A stretch of DNA of 64,000 bases from Brevibacillus formosus (GCF_003013405.1 NZ_PXZL01000004.1:189961-253960); one strand, 5' to 3'. Positions 6,941-16,946 are shown, numbered from the stretch's first letter. The notes: generated by a model from the sequence alone, not told the origin. Program-made: numbers and translations.

Positions 6941-8227
6941 CTAGTTTGGATCTGTTTGAATCACGGCTTGATTATTTGTCTCAGCAGTCGGGTAGTTGGT
7001 CTGGCTCATCCAAAGTCCAGCCAGAATAGCGATAATCCCGAATACAATCTCCCAACGCAAGTAAGCGGGCTGCAAGGAATTTTTCGTCCGCCAACGTCTG
7101 GTTTGCCTAAAGGCTAGAAGAAGCATAAGGCAGACACTTGCTATTTTTCCATATAACAGATAGCTCCATGACGTTGAACTCTGGATAATATTCATGATAT
7201 CCGTCTGCACGATGAGCATGACAACACCCGTCACGACGGCAAGCACTGCCGCCACAGCAACTGTCTGCAAGAAGAACCTCTTGAACGACTCCTGTCCTCG
7301 TTCAGCCGCTTTGACTGTAAGCAGCAAGTAGACAAGTGCCCCCATCCACACGGCGACCGTCAAAACATGCAACAGTCTCAGCAAAATGGACAGCCAGACA
7401 GGAGCAATGCCCCATGCATGACCACCAAAAGCTTGCGCGCTGATCACGAGAACCCAGATTCCCACATACCAGCCGGACACCATATTGGGAATCGCGATCA
7501 ATAACAGTAGTACAAAGGACACCAGCAGCATGATTGCAAACGGAGACTGACTAAGCAAATTCCCGTCCATCTGCCACAGTGCTTGCGTAAGGGATACCGC
7601 GGTTAACGATTCGTCATACAAGAACCACAAAAATATTAGTCCGATGATCGCCAAACTCCATCCGATTTGTCTGCCAATCCCGATGAGCTGGGCAAGCGAA
7701 GGCAAGCCATGACGCTGTGCTCCCCACGCTACCAGATACAAACCTCCACCGACGAGAATAATTCCTTGCGCCAAATAACGGTACATGATCAAGTAGCTTG
7801 AATCGGCTTTTTGCTCATTTGGCGGAACCACGACCGCACTTTTTTGTCCGATGGAAAACGTGAGCTTCTCTGCGATCGGATGTCCGTCCTCGGAAACGAC
7901 AGATACGATAACCGAATACGTCCCCTCAGCCAAATCGCCCGGCAGTTTCGCATTCAACTGCGAGGCATCACCCGGTTGCAATGTCGGCCGCTCCATTTTT
8001 ATTTCCTTGCCATTCCAGTCAAATAACCGCACGTTAACAAGATCCGGCTCCAATGTTTCGGTAAACCGCGCAGATATTTGTCCTGGATTCTCCTTCAGTA
8101 CCTCACCATCTTGCGGTGAGCTGCTCATCAAGCCAGCATGGGCGTAAGCAGTTGTCATACCCGTTGTCAGTACAAGTAAGAAGGCGAGCAAAAACATAAC
8201 CGCATAATGTCTGATGTTGTATGTCAC
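6941..8227 (-). CDS. ycnJ: Copper transport protein YcnJ (CopC-CopD fusion)
   Basis: Fusion of 428 residues. A signal peptide ends at TTAYA and is followed by His (HAGLMSSSPQDG), the CopC copper ligand. The CopC domain runs to about residue 130 and contains SEDGHP, another CopC ligand region. About eight membrane helices of a CopD domain follow, from residue 145 on. It imports or handles copper at the membrane. The GTG start at 8227 has AGGTGAT a few bases upstream. The Bacillus ycnK repressor gene is not nearby, so the regulator is elsewhere. Confidence 0.88.
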   Translation of the reverse strand: MTYNIRHYAVMFLLAFLLVLTTGMTTAYAHAGLMSSSPQDGEVLKENPGQISARFTETLEPDLVNVRLFDWNGKEIKMERPTLQPGDASQLNAKLPGDLAEGTYSVIVSVVSEDGHPIAEKLTFSIGQKSAVVVPPNEQKADSSYLIMYRYLAQGIILVGGGLYLVAWGAQRHGLPSLAQLIGIGRQIGWSLAIIGLIFLWFLYDESLTAVSLTQALWQMDGNLLSQSPFAIMLLVSFVLLLLIAIPNMVSGWYVGIWVLVISAQAFGGHAWGIAPVWLSILLRLLHVLTVAVWMGALVYLLLTVKAAERGQESFKRFFLQTVAVAAVLAVVTGVVMLIVQTDIMNIIQSSTSWSYLLYGKIASVCLMLLLAFRQTRRWRTKNSLQPAYLRWEIVFGIIAILAGLWMSQTNYPTAETNNQAVIQTDPN

Positions 8228-8327
8228 CCTATCACCTGCTTCCTTATTTCGACCTTAATCCTATCAAAATAGTACGAGAATCTATATGGCTCCATCGGGC
8301 TATCTGATGTGGCAAAGTGTTGAAAAC

Positions 8328-8371
8328 AAAAAAAGGCACGATCGGTAATTCTCTCCGTTCCATGCCTTTTC
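8328..8371 (-). terminator. Terminator of hydrolase gene
   Basis: Stem AAAAGGCATGG.../...TGCCTTTT with mismatches in the upper part, followed on the minus strand by TTTTTTTG. It sits just after the hydrolase stop at 8380. Confidence 0.65.
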
Positions 8372-8379
8372 AAACTGTA

Positions 8380-9213
8380 TTAGGATGATTTTACAGTGCT
8401 TTGTGCGAGAAATTCCAACACGATTTTGTTGAACACCTCTGGTTGATCCATTGGTGGGATATGAGCTGAGTCAGGCAAGATGACTTTTTGTGCGCCTGGT
8501 ATCCGCTCAGTCAACACATCGGCGATCTGTAGAAAATCAGGATAATCCCGCGCTCCTGCAATGACGAGTGTCGGGGCTTTGATTTCTTCCAAACGCTCGA
8601 TTGGTGATGGGGATAAAGCTTCCAATCCGACTCCAAACTCCGGCAGCGAAAAGGCGTGTCTGTTGATTTCTTTAAAGCGGCTTCGTGCTTCGCGAGCTTG
8701 CTCATTTACCGGCTGACCAGGACCGTCAAACCACATTTGTGTCGTCATTTCCAACGCTTCCTCTGTCGTGCCACGCTGGCATACTTGATTGAATCGTTCC
8801 ACATCCTGCAGTCTTTGTTCACTTCTTGGGTGACCAAACAAGCCGGATGCGACCAGAATCAAGCTGCTCACCATCTGCGGATAAGCAAGGGCGAACTCCT
8901 GCGCAACCATTCCCCCAAACGAAAGCCCAGCCACATGCGCTTTTTCAATACCAAGCCCTAGCAGTACTGCTTTCACGTCATCGTACAAGGTAAAAGGAAC
9001 ATCAGTCGCCCGTGTTTTGCCGAACCCGCGGATATCAAAGCGAACGACCTTATACGTCTGTGCAAATGCTTGCAGCGGGGCATCCCATAGCCTTGTATCC
9101 AGATTGAAGCCGTGGATCAATAAGAGCGGTTCGCCTTCCCCTGCTACTTCATAGTAAATGCGTGCGCCATTTGCTTCGAGAAAGCCTGCTTGTACAGCCT
9201 GCCTGTTTTCCAT
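8380..9213 (-). CDS. Alpha/beta-fold hydrolase
   Basis: Cytoplasmic hydrolase of 277 residues. The oxyanion stretch LLLIHGFNLD is near residue 35, the nucleophile elbow GLSFGG near residues 97-102, the Asp region GARDYPD near residue 228, and the catalytic His in SAHIPP near residues 255-260. The fold resembles 3-oxoadipate enol-lactonase/haloperoxidase-like esterases, but no pathway genes are nearby, so the substrate is open. It is flanked by its own terminator and stands as a single gene. Confidence 0.82.
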   Translation of the reverse strand: MENRQAVQAGFLEANGARIYYEVAGEGEPLLLIHGFNLDTRLWDAPLQAFAQTYKVVRFDIRGFGKTRATDVPFTLYDDVKAVLLGLGIEKAHVAGLSFGGMVAQEFALAYPQMVSSLILVASGLFGHPRSEQRLQDVERFNQVCQRGTTEEALEMTTQMWFDGPGQPVNEQAREARSRFKEINRHAFSLPEFGVGLEALSPSPIERLEEIKAPTLVIAGARDYPDFLQIADVLTERIPGAQKVILPDSAHIPPMDQPEVFNKIVLEFLAQSTVKSS

Positions 9214-9289
9214 TTTTTCTCACCTCACACCTCACTATCTCACCCCCGTTTGTTGCTTGTCCAGATATTTATTCACGTTCATGGTCCAT

Positions 9290-10393
9290 TTACCCAATGA
9301 CGCCTGTCCGTAAAATCTTGACCTGGACATCAACATCAAATTGCGTCCTTTTTATGGCTTCACGGCATTCGTCTCTATTCAATTTCTTTTTTCCGCTCTT
9401 TTGACGGGCTATGTTGTAGATTTCCCCGAATCCTACAGGATCTACCTGGTGTTTTCTTAACTTTTCCAGTAAACCTTCCGTCTCTTTTTTAACTGCCAGC
9501 TGGATTGCTTTTTGTACCTTATGCAACTCCTCCGGCTTTGATAAATCTATTTGTTCAGCCATTTCCTGAATCTGTGCTGTCATTTTGACCTTCACCGAAA
9601 ACCTTGGTTTATCCAAATCCAGCAGTTTGATTTGCTTTTTGCTTGAGATATGTTCAATTACAGTAAAAAAACGCTGATTATCAACAGTCAAGTTTATTTC
9701 CAATTCTCCCTTATTGTAACGCTCACGTAATATCTTAAGGAAAAACCCCTCCCTTGTGGAAATCTCTCCCGCCAATCGTTCATCTCGAAACAGAGCAATT
9801 TTGTCAATATGCAGTTCGTTTTTTACTCTTTCGATATAAGGCATCACAGGATCTTTCCCGACCGCATAATAATCCTTCATAAACTCATGGAGTTTAGAGG
9901 AAATCATGTTCTCACCATTGACGTTCTGCCGTATGGCTTGATAGAGGTAAATTCCGATGTTGCTCGTTTCGGGGTAGCGATGTGTCAAGATGTCAGATGC
10001 CCTTCCTTTCGCCACGGTCAAATAGACATTACTGCCAATGGAAGCATCTCGGCTCAAGTTTTCCACAAGCGGCAATATTCCTTTGCGTGCCAGCTCATCC
10101 TGATAGACAGCGACACGAATTTGCCCCCCAACTATTTTTTTGGAAGACTCCCTGTTATGAGTAATTTTGAGTCCTTTGCTTGTATTGGCTGTTCCCGCAA
10201 TCACAGTGACGAGTTGACGCGCCTCCGGATCAATTTGATAAAACACCGTAGTACCCAACAACCTTCCGTCTCCGATTTGATCGTAACCCACGGCAACCGC
10301 TAGTCCCAATTTTTCTAGTACCTGTTCCTCCCCACAGCCATGCAGCAAAGCAGCCACTAGCAAATAATAAGCAAGCAGACGTGTCCTTTTCAT
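9290..10393 (-). CDS. Spore germination lipoprotein, GerC family
   Basis: C subunit of a GerA-type germinant receptor. A signal peptide ends in the lipobox LLHGC (Cys at residue 19 of this start), giving a lipid-anchored protein in the spore inner membrane. The Ger(x)C domains follow, with GLAVAVGYDQIGDG early and IYNIARQKSG near the end. The ATG at 10393 overlaps the gerB stop (ATGA); a longer frame to 10498 reads inside gerB and was rejected. Third gene of gerA-gerB-gerC. The germinant is unknown. Confidence 0.9.
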   Translation of the reverse strand: MKRTRLLAYYLLVAALLHGCGEEQVLEKLGLAVAVGYDQIGDGRLLGTTVFYQIDPEARQLVTVIAGTANTSKGLKITHNRESSKKIVGGQIRVAVYQDELARKGILPLVENLSRDASIGSNVYLTVAKGRASDILTHRYPETSNIGIYLYQAIRQNVNGENMISSKLHEFMKDYYAVGKDPVMPYIERVKNELHIDKIALFRDERLAGEISTREGFFLKILRERYNKGELEINLTVDNQRFFTVIEHISSKKQIKLLDLDKPRFSVKVKMTAQIQEMAEQIDLSKPEELHKVQKAIQLAVKKETEGLLEKLRKHQVDPVGFGEIYNIARQKSGKKKLNRDECREAIKRTQFDVDVQVKILRTGVIG

Positions 10394-11493
10394 GTCTGGA
10401 CCGTTCCTTTCCGAAACAGCAGAATAACGATATAAAGTACCAACGGATAAACAAATATGATATAGAAGCCTACCGCTCCGAAAACATCCGTGATCCAATT
10501 AATCGATTGGCGCGTCTCCAAAAAGTTGCTGGCGAAAAACATGACAATGACAATCCCGATAAGTGCTTTTCTTTCCTTAAATCCACCAATATGGTGTACC
10601 CCCCGCATGGCTACCCACAAGTTCAAAAGCAAATTATCCAGCATGATCAGCATCCATAATGAGATGGAAACAAACTCAAACCGCTCCAAAAACGGAAACT
10701 CTACTATTTTCATCATCATCAGAGTTGCCCAGATCAAATGCTTAAGCTGTTCCCCTTGAAAATACAGGAGTGTAACCAGCATGACGACAACATACAAAAG
10801 AGTGGTCATCAGCAGTCCACCATGTACATAGCGAGAGAGTAATTGCTTTTCCTTTACAAAAGGGTAAATGAACAAAATAATCTCGAATCCAATAATGCTA
10901 AAAGACATCTTCCTGGCACCGTCCAACAGCTCTACAAGGTCGTGATGAAAGACAGGCTGGAGTAAATTAAAATCGGCGTATTGCGCGGGATAAATCATCA
11001 ACAAGAGCTGACAAATTGTCAGTCCAACCGAAAAAAAACTAATCCCAGCCAACACTCGAATTCCACCTGTCACTCCATAAATGGCCAGACAAAGCAAGGA
11101 AGCATTCAATAACCAGGATGGCACCTCTGGAAACATCCATGACTGAATGATCTCGATATATCCCCGCAGGATCGTTAATGCAGAACCCATGATATAGATG
11201 ATAAATATCAAATTAAGCACTTTGGCTGGCCATTTTCCAAACACCATTTGGTGGATGTCATACAAATCCAAGTTTTTATATTTCCTCAAGATTTTTAGCA
11301 TGACCCACGCTGCCACATGCGTCATCAAACCTGCTATTATGACCGCAATCCAAGCGTCTTGCTGCACTCGATCATAAATAAAGCGCTGTACGCCCGCTAT
11401 ACCAATTCCAACCTGGTTGCCATGCACAATAAACATGGCAAGGGAGACGCTGATAAACATATGGCTATGACGACTAATCGTTGACATTCCCAT
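10390..11493 (-). CDS. Germinant receptor permease subunit, GerB family
   Basis: Integral membrane protein of 367 residues with about ten hydrophobic segments, of the APC-type spore germination permease family. N-terminal HSHMFISVSLAMFIVHGNQVG is followed by a typical GerAB helix order. It is likely the germinant-binding subunit in the spore inner membrane. It starts 11 bases after gerA and overlaps gerC by 4 bases, so the three are translationally coupled. Confidence 0.9.
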   Translation of the reverse strand: MGMSTISRHSHMFISVSLAMFIVHGNQVGIGIAGVQRFIYDRVQQDAWIAVIIAGLMTHVAAWVMLKILRKYKNLDLYDIHQMVFGKWPAKVLNLIFIIYIMGSALTILRGYIEIIQSWMFPEVPSWLLNASLLCLAIYGVTGGIRVLAGISFFSVGLTICQLLLMIYPAQYADFNLLQPVFHHDLVELLDGARKMSFSIIGFEIILFIYPFVKEKQLLSRYVHGGLLMTTLLYVVVMLVTLLYFQGEQLKHLIWATLMMMKIVEFPFLERFEFVSISLWMLIMLDNLLLNLWVAMRGVHHIGGFKERKALIGIVIVMFFASNFLETRQSINWITDVFGAVGFYIIFVYPLVLYIVILLFRKGTVQT

Positions 11494-11504
11494 TCAACAC
11501 CTAA

Positions 11505-12980
11505 CTACTGAATTGGTCTTTTCTTCCCGGCTTCATCAGGCAAACGGGCGTTGTCAGGAGAACGCGTCAAAGCAGGACGCTTGCCGAGATTATAAAAAGG
11601 AACCCGGATTAGACTGTTTTTAAAATCCCGTAAGCGAAATGGAAAAAAGGGGAGAAAAAACGGACGTCCTAAACTGGACTGGCGTAGGATGTGAATCAAT
11701 AGAAAAGATGCGCCAAGCATAATACCGAAGCCTCCCCAAATTCCAGCCAGCAAGATGATTGGAAAACGGAGGATGCGTACTGCGGTACTCATCATGTAGG
11801 AAGGAAAGGTAAACGACGCTAATGCACTTAGTGCCACAATCATGATCAGAATGTTACTGGTAAAGCCCGCTGCTACCGCGGCCTGTCCAATAACGATACC
11901 ACCCACGATCCCCATCGTTTGCCCGACTTTGAAAGGAAGTCTTGCCCCAGCCTCCCGCAAGAATTCAATGATCATCTCCAGCAGCAAAGCTTCAAACAAT
12001 GGCGGAAATGGCACCTTGGAACGAGACTTTACCAACGATACGAGCAAAGCAGAGGGAATCATTTCATAGTGGAACGTCAGTGCAGCCACATAGATAGCCG
12101 TAAAAAACAAGGAGACAAAAAGAGCAAGGAACCGCAACAATCGAATAAAGGAAGCCATTTGCCAGCGAATATAGAGATCTTCATTAGACTTGAAAAAGTC
12201 AACGAAGGTACTGGGACCCATGATTGCAAAAGGGCTGCCTTCCACAAACACGATAACCTTTCCTTCCAACAGAGCTTCACTTACATAATCAGGACGTTCT
12301 GTCATGATCAACTGCGGAAAAATAGAAAAGGTATTATCATCAATGAGTTGAACCAGTTTTCCACTGTCAATCAATCCATCTACATCGAGTTCTCTCACAC
12401 GCTGAACCACGGTTTGAACATTTTCAGGATCAGCCAGCTCTTCCATGTAACATACTTCCACATTCGTCCTGCTGCGTCTCCCTATCGTAATAGAGACGTT
12501 AGAGAGCATATCCGTCGGTAGATAGCTTTGAAGGATTCCTAAGTTGGTTTCAAGTGCTTCGGTAAAAGAAACCTGCGGACCGAATATTTGTACTTCGACT
12601 TGAGCCTCTCCCAAAGAACGACTCGGTATATTTGCCACGAAAAGAAGAAGCCCGCTGTCCACTCCTTCTATTTGAAGGTAAATCCATCCCCTCACGAGAT
12701 AATCGGTGACTTGTCTGTAATCAGTCGTCTTGCGGACGCGAGCAACAGGGAGGCTCCCCACAAGAGCATCAGGAGTTATCTTTTCGTCGGGCAACCTTTC
12801 TAAAAAGGGAAGCAAAACTTGCTGGAGAGTAACCATATCAATGAGATACGGGAGGTATGCTAACAACAAGCTATTGTTTCCACAGGATAAACTGCGAAAC
12901 GACAATCGCGGATTTCGCAGTTGTTGCCATAATGTTTCTTGCGTCTCTTTAATGGAATCAGGAATCAAGTTGGTTGTCAT
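11505..12980 (-). CDS. Germinant receptor subunit, GerA family
   Basis: Product of 491 residues. A hydrophilic N-terminal domain (about 1-280) is followed by four to six membrane helices and a short cytoplasmic tail. Family stretches include GSLPVARVRKTTDYRQV, LVRGWIYLQIEG and FVEGSPFAIMGPSTF near 255-270, and LPFKVGQTMGIVGGIVIGQA near 370. First gene of gerA-gerB-gerC. GGGGT lies about 8 bases before the ATG, and a forespore-type promoter can be proposed upstream. Confidence 0.92.
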   Translation of the reverse strand: MTTNLIPDSIKETQETLWQQLRNPRLSFRSLSCGNNSLLLAYLPYLIDMVTLQQVLLPFLERLPDEKITPDALVGSLPVARVRKTTDYRQVTDYLVRGWIYLQIEGVDSGLLLFVANIPSRSLGEAQVEVQIFGPQVSFTEALETNLGILQSYLPTDMLSNVSITIGRRSRTNVEVCYMEELADPENVQTVVQRVRELDVDGLIDSGKLVQLIDDNTFSIFPQLIMTERPDYVSEALLEGKVIVFVEGSPFAIMGPSTFVDFFKSNEDLYIRWQMASFIRLLRFLALFVSLFFTAIYVAALTFHYEMIPSALLVSLVKSRSKVPFPPLFEALLLEMIIEFLREAGARLPFKVGQTMGIVGGIVIGQAAVAAGFTSNILIMIVALSALASFTFPSYMMSTAVRILRFPIILLAGIWGGFGIMLGASFLLIHILRQSSLGRPFFLPFFPFRLRDFKNSLIRVPFYNLGKRPALTRSPDNARLPDEAGKKRPIQ

Positions 12981-13010
12981 TTTCTATTACCCCAATAAAT
13001 GGTGTACCTT

Positions 13011-13039
13011 TATTATTTTCCAAATCTCTAGCTCTATTC
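13011..13039 (-). promoter_or_regulatory. Possible sigma-G promoter of gerA operon
   Basis: GAATA, 17 bases, AATAATA on the minus strand, about 30 bases before gerA. This fits the forespore sigma-G pattern (GHATR, 17-18, CATWMTA) except for A in place of the first C. Sigma-G control of ger operons is established in Bacillus; here it is inferred. Confidence 0.4.
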
Positions 13040-13082
13040 CCCTTTCCAGCCGAAGAGTAGGTTTCTATCCATATGGAGAAAC

Positions 13083-13114
13083 AAAAAAAACGAGACGGAA
13101 ATACTCCATCTCGG
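13083..13114 (-). terminator. Terminator of potABCD
   Basis: Minus-strand stem CCGAGATGGA/TTCCGTCTCG with a 4-base loop followed by TTTTTTTT, 16 bases after the potD stop. Confidence 0.85.
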
Positions 13115-13129
13115 TTCGTTCACCACTAT

Positions 13130-14185
13130 TTATCTGCCGCTCTTCATCTCAGTCCAGTAGCGGTCGTATTGCTGCAAGGTTTCTCCTACGTCGACCAGCC
13201 ACTCCGCACGGGCAATGTCTGCTGTATCCAGGAAGACCATCTTGTTGGAACGATATTCTTCACTGTGCAGTGGGTATGCTTTTTCGTTCGGGTTGCTGTA
13301 GCCAATAGACTCGTAGTTTTTCACACTGACCTCTGGGTCCATCAAGTAGTTGATGAACTTCTCAGCCATTTCCTTGTTCTTAGCGCCTTTTGGAATTGCC
13401 AGCGTGTCTGCCCAGATCGTTGCGCCCTCTTTCGGAATGACGTACTCCACATCTGGATTTTGTGCGTGAATGAAAGCGGCGTCTCCGGACCAAACCGTTC
13501 CGATCCATGCTTCTTCAGCAATCATCTTTTGCTTGATGTTATCTGTATCAAAAGCAACAACATTCGGCACTACCTTTTTCAAATCAGCAAAGGACTTTTC
13601 CAGCTCCTCTGTGTTCGTCGTGCTATTGGAGAAGCCGTTCTTGATCAGTGCCATTCCCATAACCTCACGCGGGTCGTTCAGCATGATCACACGGCCCTTG
13701 TAAGCTTCATTCCACAGATCATTCCAGCTTGTCGGGGTTTCTTTTACATATTTCTTGTTGTAAGCGATCCCGGTAATTCCCCATGTATATACGAGTGAAT
13801 ACTTGTTTTCTTTGTCAAAAGGAGGTGTCTTGAACGTAGACACGATATTACCCATGTTCGGAATGTTCGCTTTGTTCAGCTCTTCCAGGAGACCCAGCTG
13901 AATCATGGTGCCTACCATGTAATCGGAAGGTTGAATCAGGTCGTAGCCGGATGCACCCGCTTGAATTTTTGCCAGCATTTCTTCATTGCTGCCGTACACA
14001 TCATAGTTGACCTTAACGTTGAATTTTTGCTCAAAATCTTTGATGACGTTTGGGTCGAAGTTGTCTGCCCAGCTATAAATATTCAATACTTGTTGCTCTT
14101 GCTCAGATGACGATGAGCAGCCTACAGCAGTCACCGCAAGTACGGCGGTCAAAGCGCCGATCATCAAGGACTTGAAACGTTTCAT
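13130..14185 (-). CDS. potD: Spermidine/putrescine ABC transporter substrate-binding lipoprotein
   Basis: Extracellular polyamine-binding lipoprotein of 351 residues. The signal peptide ends in the lipobox AVTAVGC (Cys 23). The mature protein begins with the PotD-like NIYSWADNFDPNVIKDFEQK and contains YDLIQPSDYMV and TIWADTLAIPKGAKN, typical of the family. It binds spermidine or putrescine and delivers it to PotBC. Last gene of potA-potB-potC-potD, 61 bases after potC. The exact polyamine cannot be read from sequence. Confidence 0.9.
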   Translation of the reverse strand: MKRFKSLMIGALTAVLAVTAVGCSSSSEQEQQVLNIYSWADNFDPNVIKDFEQKFNVKVNYDVYGSNEEMLAKIQAGASGYDLIQPSDYMVGTMIQLGLLEELNKANIPNMGNIVSTFKTPPFDKENKYSLVYTWGITGIAYNKKYVKETPTSWNDLWNEAYKGRVIMLNDPREVMGMALIKNGFSNSTTNTEELEKSFADLKKVVPNVVAFDTDNIKQKMIAEEAWIGTVWSGDAAFIHAQNPDVEYVIPKEGATIWADTLAIPKGAKNKEMAEKFINYLMDPEVSVKNYESIGYSNPNEKAYPLHSEEYRSNKMVFLDTADIARAEWLVDVGETLQQYDRYWTEMKSGR

Positions 14186-14246
14186 TTTTTCTTCTCAACC
14201 TCCAAATCAGTTATGGGATTGCCTTTATGAAAACTCCATGATGTAT

Positions 14247-15044
14247 CTAAAAGATGGATTGATTATTTTTCGAATCTTTGCGGCGGTAAATCTCTGCCAC
14301 CACAACCAACAGCACGGTGCTCACGATCAAAAGTGTCGAGAGTGCATTCACCTCTGGCGAAACGCCTCGTTTTACCAACCCGTAAATGTAGAGTGGCAAT
14401 GTGGTCGAATTCGGACCAGCCACGAAGAACGAAATAATGAAATCGTCCAGCGACAGGGTAAACGCCATCAGGAAGCCTGCGATAATCCCCGGCATGATCA
14501 GAGGCAGCGTCACATAGCGCAATGTCTCCCATGGAGTTGCTCCCAAATCTTGAGACGCTTCTTCCAGTTCTTTGCCCATATCAGCCAAACGTCCAGAGAT
14601 AATGACCATCACATACGGCATGCTAAACGTGACATGCGCCAGAATCAGGGTCACTTTCCCCAGCTCCATCTGTACCTGGCTAAACAGCACGAGCATGGCC
14701 AACCCCATCATGATCTCCGGGATGACGATCGGCAAGTACATCAGCCCGTTGAAGATATTGCTCCAACGCAGGGAATAGTGCTTGACCGCCAGAGCGGCAG
14801 CCGTACCCAATACGGTTGCAATGACGCTGCTGATAACCCCAATCGTCAAACTGTTCATCAACGCTTGCATGACCTGCCTGTTTTCAAACAAAGAAACGTA
14901 CCACTTCCACGTAAAGCCCGTCCACGTAGCGTTGATCCGTGAATCATTGAACGAATAAAGGACAAGGATCAAGATTGGCAGATACAAAAAGACCAGCATC
15001 AGCCACGAGTATCCAGATAGTGCGTTTCGACGTAATGTTTTCAT
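14247..15044 (-). CDS. potC: Polyamine ABC transporter permease PotC
   Basis: Six-helix inner-membrane permease of 265 residues. The ABC-permease EAA loop EEASQDLGATPWETLRYVTL near residues 160-180 contacts PotA. YSFNDSRINATWTGFTWKWY near the N terminus is characteristic of PotC. It overlaps potB by 4 bases, indicating coupled translation. Confidence 0.92.
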   Translation of the reverse strand: MKTLRRNALSGYSWLMLVFLYLPILILVLYSFNDSRINATWTGFTWKWYVSLFENRQVMQALMNSLTIGVISSVIATVLGTAAALAVKHYSLRWSNIFNGLMYLPIVIPEIMMGLAMLVLFSQVQMELGKVTLILAHVTFSMPYVMVIISGRLADMGKELEEASQDLGATPWETLRYVTLPLIMPGIIAGFLMAFTLSLDDFIISFFVAGPNSTTLPLYIYGLVKRGVSPEVNALSTLLIVSTVLLVVVAEIYRRKDSKNNQSIF

Positions 15045-15895
15045 GCTGATCCCTCCTTTGTCTCGCTCGCTTTGGTAGCGCGGAAATAAAGAAGAATCAA
15101 CAGCATGGACAATAGCATCAGCACGATGGACAAGGCAGAACCGAACGGCCAGTCACGCGCGGACAAAAATTGATTTTGAATGACGTTTCCGATCAGAGCC
15201 GATTTCGCTCCTCCCATGACATCCGGAACGACGAACATCCCGATGGAGGAAACAAATACGAGGATCGATCCAGTGACGACACCTGTCTTGGTCATCGGCA
15301 GAGTTACGTGCCAAAAAGCCTTCCAAGGCGTTGCACCCAGATCATACGCTGCTTCCAGCTTGCGGCGATCCATCTGCTCCAGCGACACATAAATCGGCAG
15401 TACCATGAACGGCATGAGTGTGTACACCATCCCGAGCAGAACAGAACCCGAATTGTACAAAAGCGGCAGCGGCTCCGAAATAATGCCCAGCGATTGCAGG
15501 AACGTATTGATCACGCCTTGCGAACGCAAGATGATTACCCACGCATAGGAACGGACCAAGAAGTTGATCCAAAACGGAATCATCACGAGCAAAAGCCATA
15601 TTTGCTGAGTCGATTTTTCCAGCCGTGAAATGTAATACGCTAACGGATAGCCGCACAAGATCGAAAATACCGTTGTTAAAACCGCTACGACCAGCGTATC
15701 TCCAAAAATTTGGCCATACAGCGGATCGAAAATACGGATGTAATTGTTCAGCGTAAACTCATAGACAACTTGCCCGTACGTGCCTCTTTTGAGGAAAGAC
15801 AGTATGGCGATCATAAGCATAGGCAGGACGAAAAGCGCACCCATCCACAAAAGGGCGGGAAGCGCGAGCAGTTTTACCGGCTTCTTGTTTAACAA
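15041..15895 (-). CDS. potB: Polyamine ABC transporter permease PotB
   Basis: Six-helix permease of 284 residues. The EAA loop is EAAYDLGATPWKAFWHVTLP near residues 180-200, and RSYAWVIILRSQGVIN is a typical PotB segment. It overlaps potA by 7 bases and potC by 4. It forms the membrane channel with PotC. Confidence 0.92.
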   Translation of the reverse strand: MLNKKPVKLLALPALLWMGALFVLPMLMIAILSFLKRGTYGQVVYEFTLNNYIRIFDPLYGQIFGDTLVVAVLTTVFSILCGYPLAYYISRLEKSTQQIWLLLVMIPFWINFLVRSYAWVIILRSQGVINTFLQSLGIISEPLPLLYNSGSVLLGMVYTLMPFMVLPIYVSLEQMDRRKLEAAYDLGATPWKAFWHVTLPMTKTGVVTGSILVFVSSIGMFVVPDVMGGAKSALIGNVIQNQFLSARDWPFGSALSIVLMLLSMLLILLYFRATKASETKEGSA

Positions 15896-16875
15896 GGAAG
15901 AATCACCTCGTCCGTCTGTGCCCAGCCAATGGCCACTTGATCTCCCACCTGCCAGTCCAGACCGTCACCTGCGTACTGATGTGCCATTACGGTCATATCC
16001 TGCCCCTCGAGGCGAATAAATACCTTGCGCAAATTGCCGAGGAACACCGCGTCAGCAATGGTGCCCAGCTTCTTGTGCTTGTCCTTGTCGGAGTCAACCG
16101 GGTACAACTTGATCTTTTCCGGACGTACTGCTGCATTCGTTCCGTTTTCTCGGAAAATGTTGTTTTCCCCAATAAAGGTAGCCACAAACAAGGTTTGCGG
16201 GGAGTTGTAAATCTCTGCTGGAGAAGCAATCTGTTCAATTCGTCCCTTGTTCATGACCGCGATTCGATCGGACATCGCCATCGCTTCTTCTTGGTCATGT
16301 GTGACGTAAATGAACGTGATGCCTAAGTTTTTCTGCAAGTTTTTCAATTCGAGTTGCAAGCTTTTTCGCAATTGGTAGTCCAAAGCACCTAGAGGCTCGT
16401 CCAGAAGCAGAACTCGTGGGTTGTTAATAATCGCCCGTGCGATTGCTACGCGTTGCTGTTGTCCGCCAGACAGCTGCTTTGGCATGCGCTTCCGCAATTC
16501 TGTCAGTTGGACGTACTGAAGTACTTCCTCCAAACGCTTTTGTTGTTCAGCTGCGTTCACTTTTTTCATTTTCAAACCAAACAGGATGTTTTGCTCCACG
16601 GTCATGTGTGGAAACAAAGCATATTGCTGGAACACCATGTTCATATCACGCTGATACGGTGGCACAGCCTTAAGTGGCTTTTCGTCTAGGAAAATTTCCC
16701 CGGTCGTTGGCTGCTCAAAGCCAGCAATCATTCGCAGCAATGTCGTTTTCCCACAGCCACTGGGTCCGAGTAACGTCAAAAACTCCCCTTCTTCAATGGA
16801 GAGAGAAAAAGAGGGGACGACGACAGTATCTGCAAATCTCTTTTCAATCGAATCCAGATGTATAATTTTTTTCAT
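15889..16875 (-). CDS. potA: Polyamine ABC transporter ATPase PotA
   Basis: ATP-binding subunit of 328 residues. Walker A GPSGCGKTTLL near 35-45, Q loop VFQQYALFPHM, signature LSGGQQQRVAIARAI near 135-150, Walker B VLLLDEPLGALD, switch His in YVTHDQEEAM. The C-terminal TOBE-type domain (about 235-328) is regulatory. Shorter than the roughly 370 residues common in the family, mainly at the C terminus. First gene of potABCD, with a good promoter upstream. Confidence 0.93.
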   Translation of the reverse strand: MKKIIHLDSIEKRFADTVVVPSFSLSIEEGEFLTLLGPSGCGKTTLLRMIAGFEQPTTGEIFLDEKPLKAVPPYQRDMNMVFQQYALFPHMTVEQNILFGLKMKKVNAAEQQKRLEEVLQYVQLTELRKRMPKQLSGGQQQRVAIARAIINNPRVLLLDEPLGALDYQLRKSLQLELKNLQKNLGITFIYVTHDQEEAMAMSDRIAVMNKGRIEQIASPAEIYNSPQTLFVATFIGENNIFRENGTNAAVRPEKIKLYPVDSDKDKHKKLGTIADAVFLGNLRKVFIRLEGQDMTVMAHQYAGDGLDWQVGDQVAIGWAQTDEVILPC

Positions 16876-16917
16876 TCCGTCATCTCACCATATGTCATTA
16901 TACTCACAATCTAGGTA

Positions 16918-16946
16918 ACTATATCGTGTATGATACGATTTGTAAA
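16918..16946 (-). promoter_or_regulatory. Promoter of potABCD
   Basis: TTTACA, 17 bases, TATAGT on the minus strand, about 43 bases upstream of potA. A close match to the vegetative sigma-A consensus. Confidence 0.65.

Noticed and set aside
10394..10498. Longer GerC start at 10498
   Set aside because: The extra residues are gerB read in another frame; the ATG at 10393 gives a proper lipoprotein signal.
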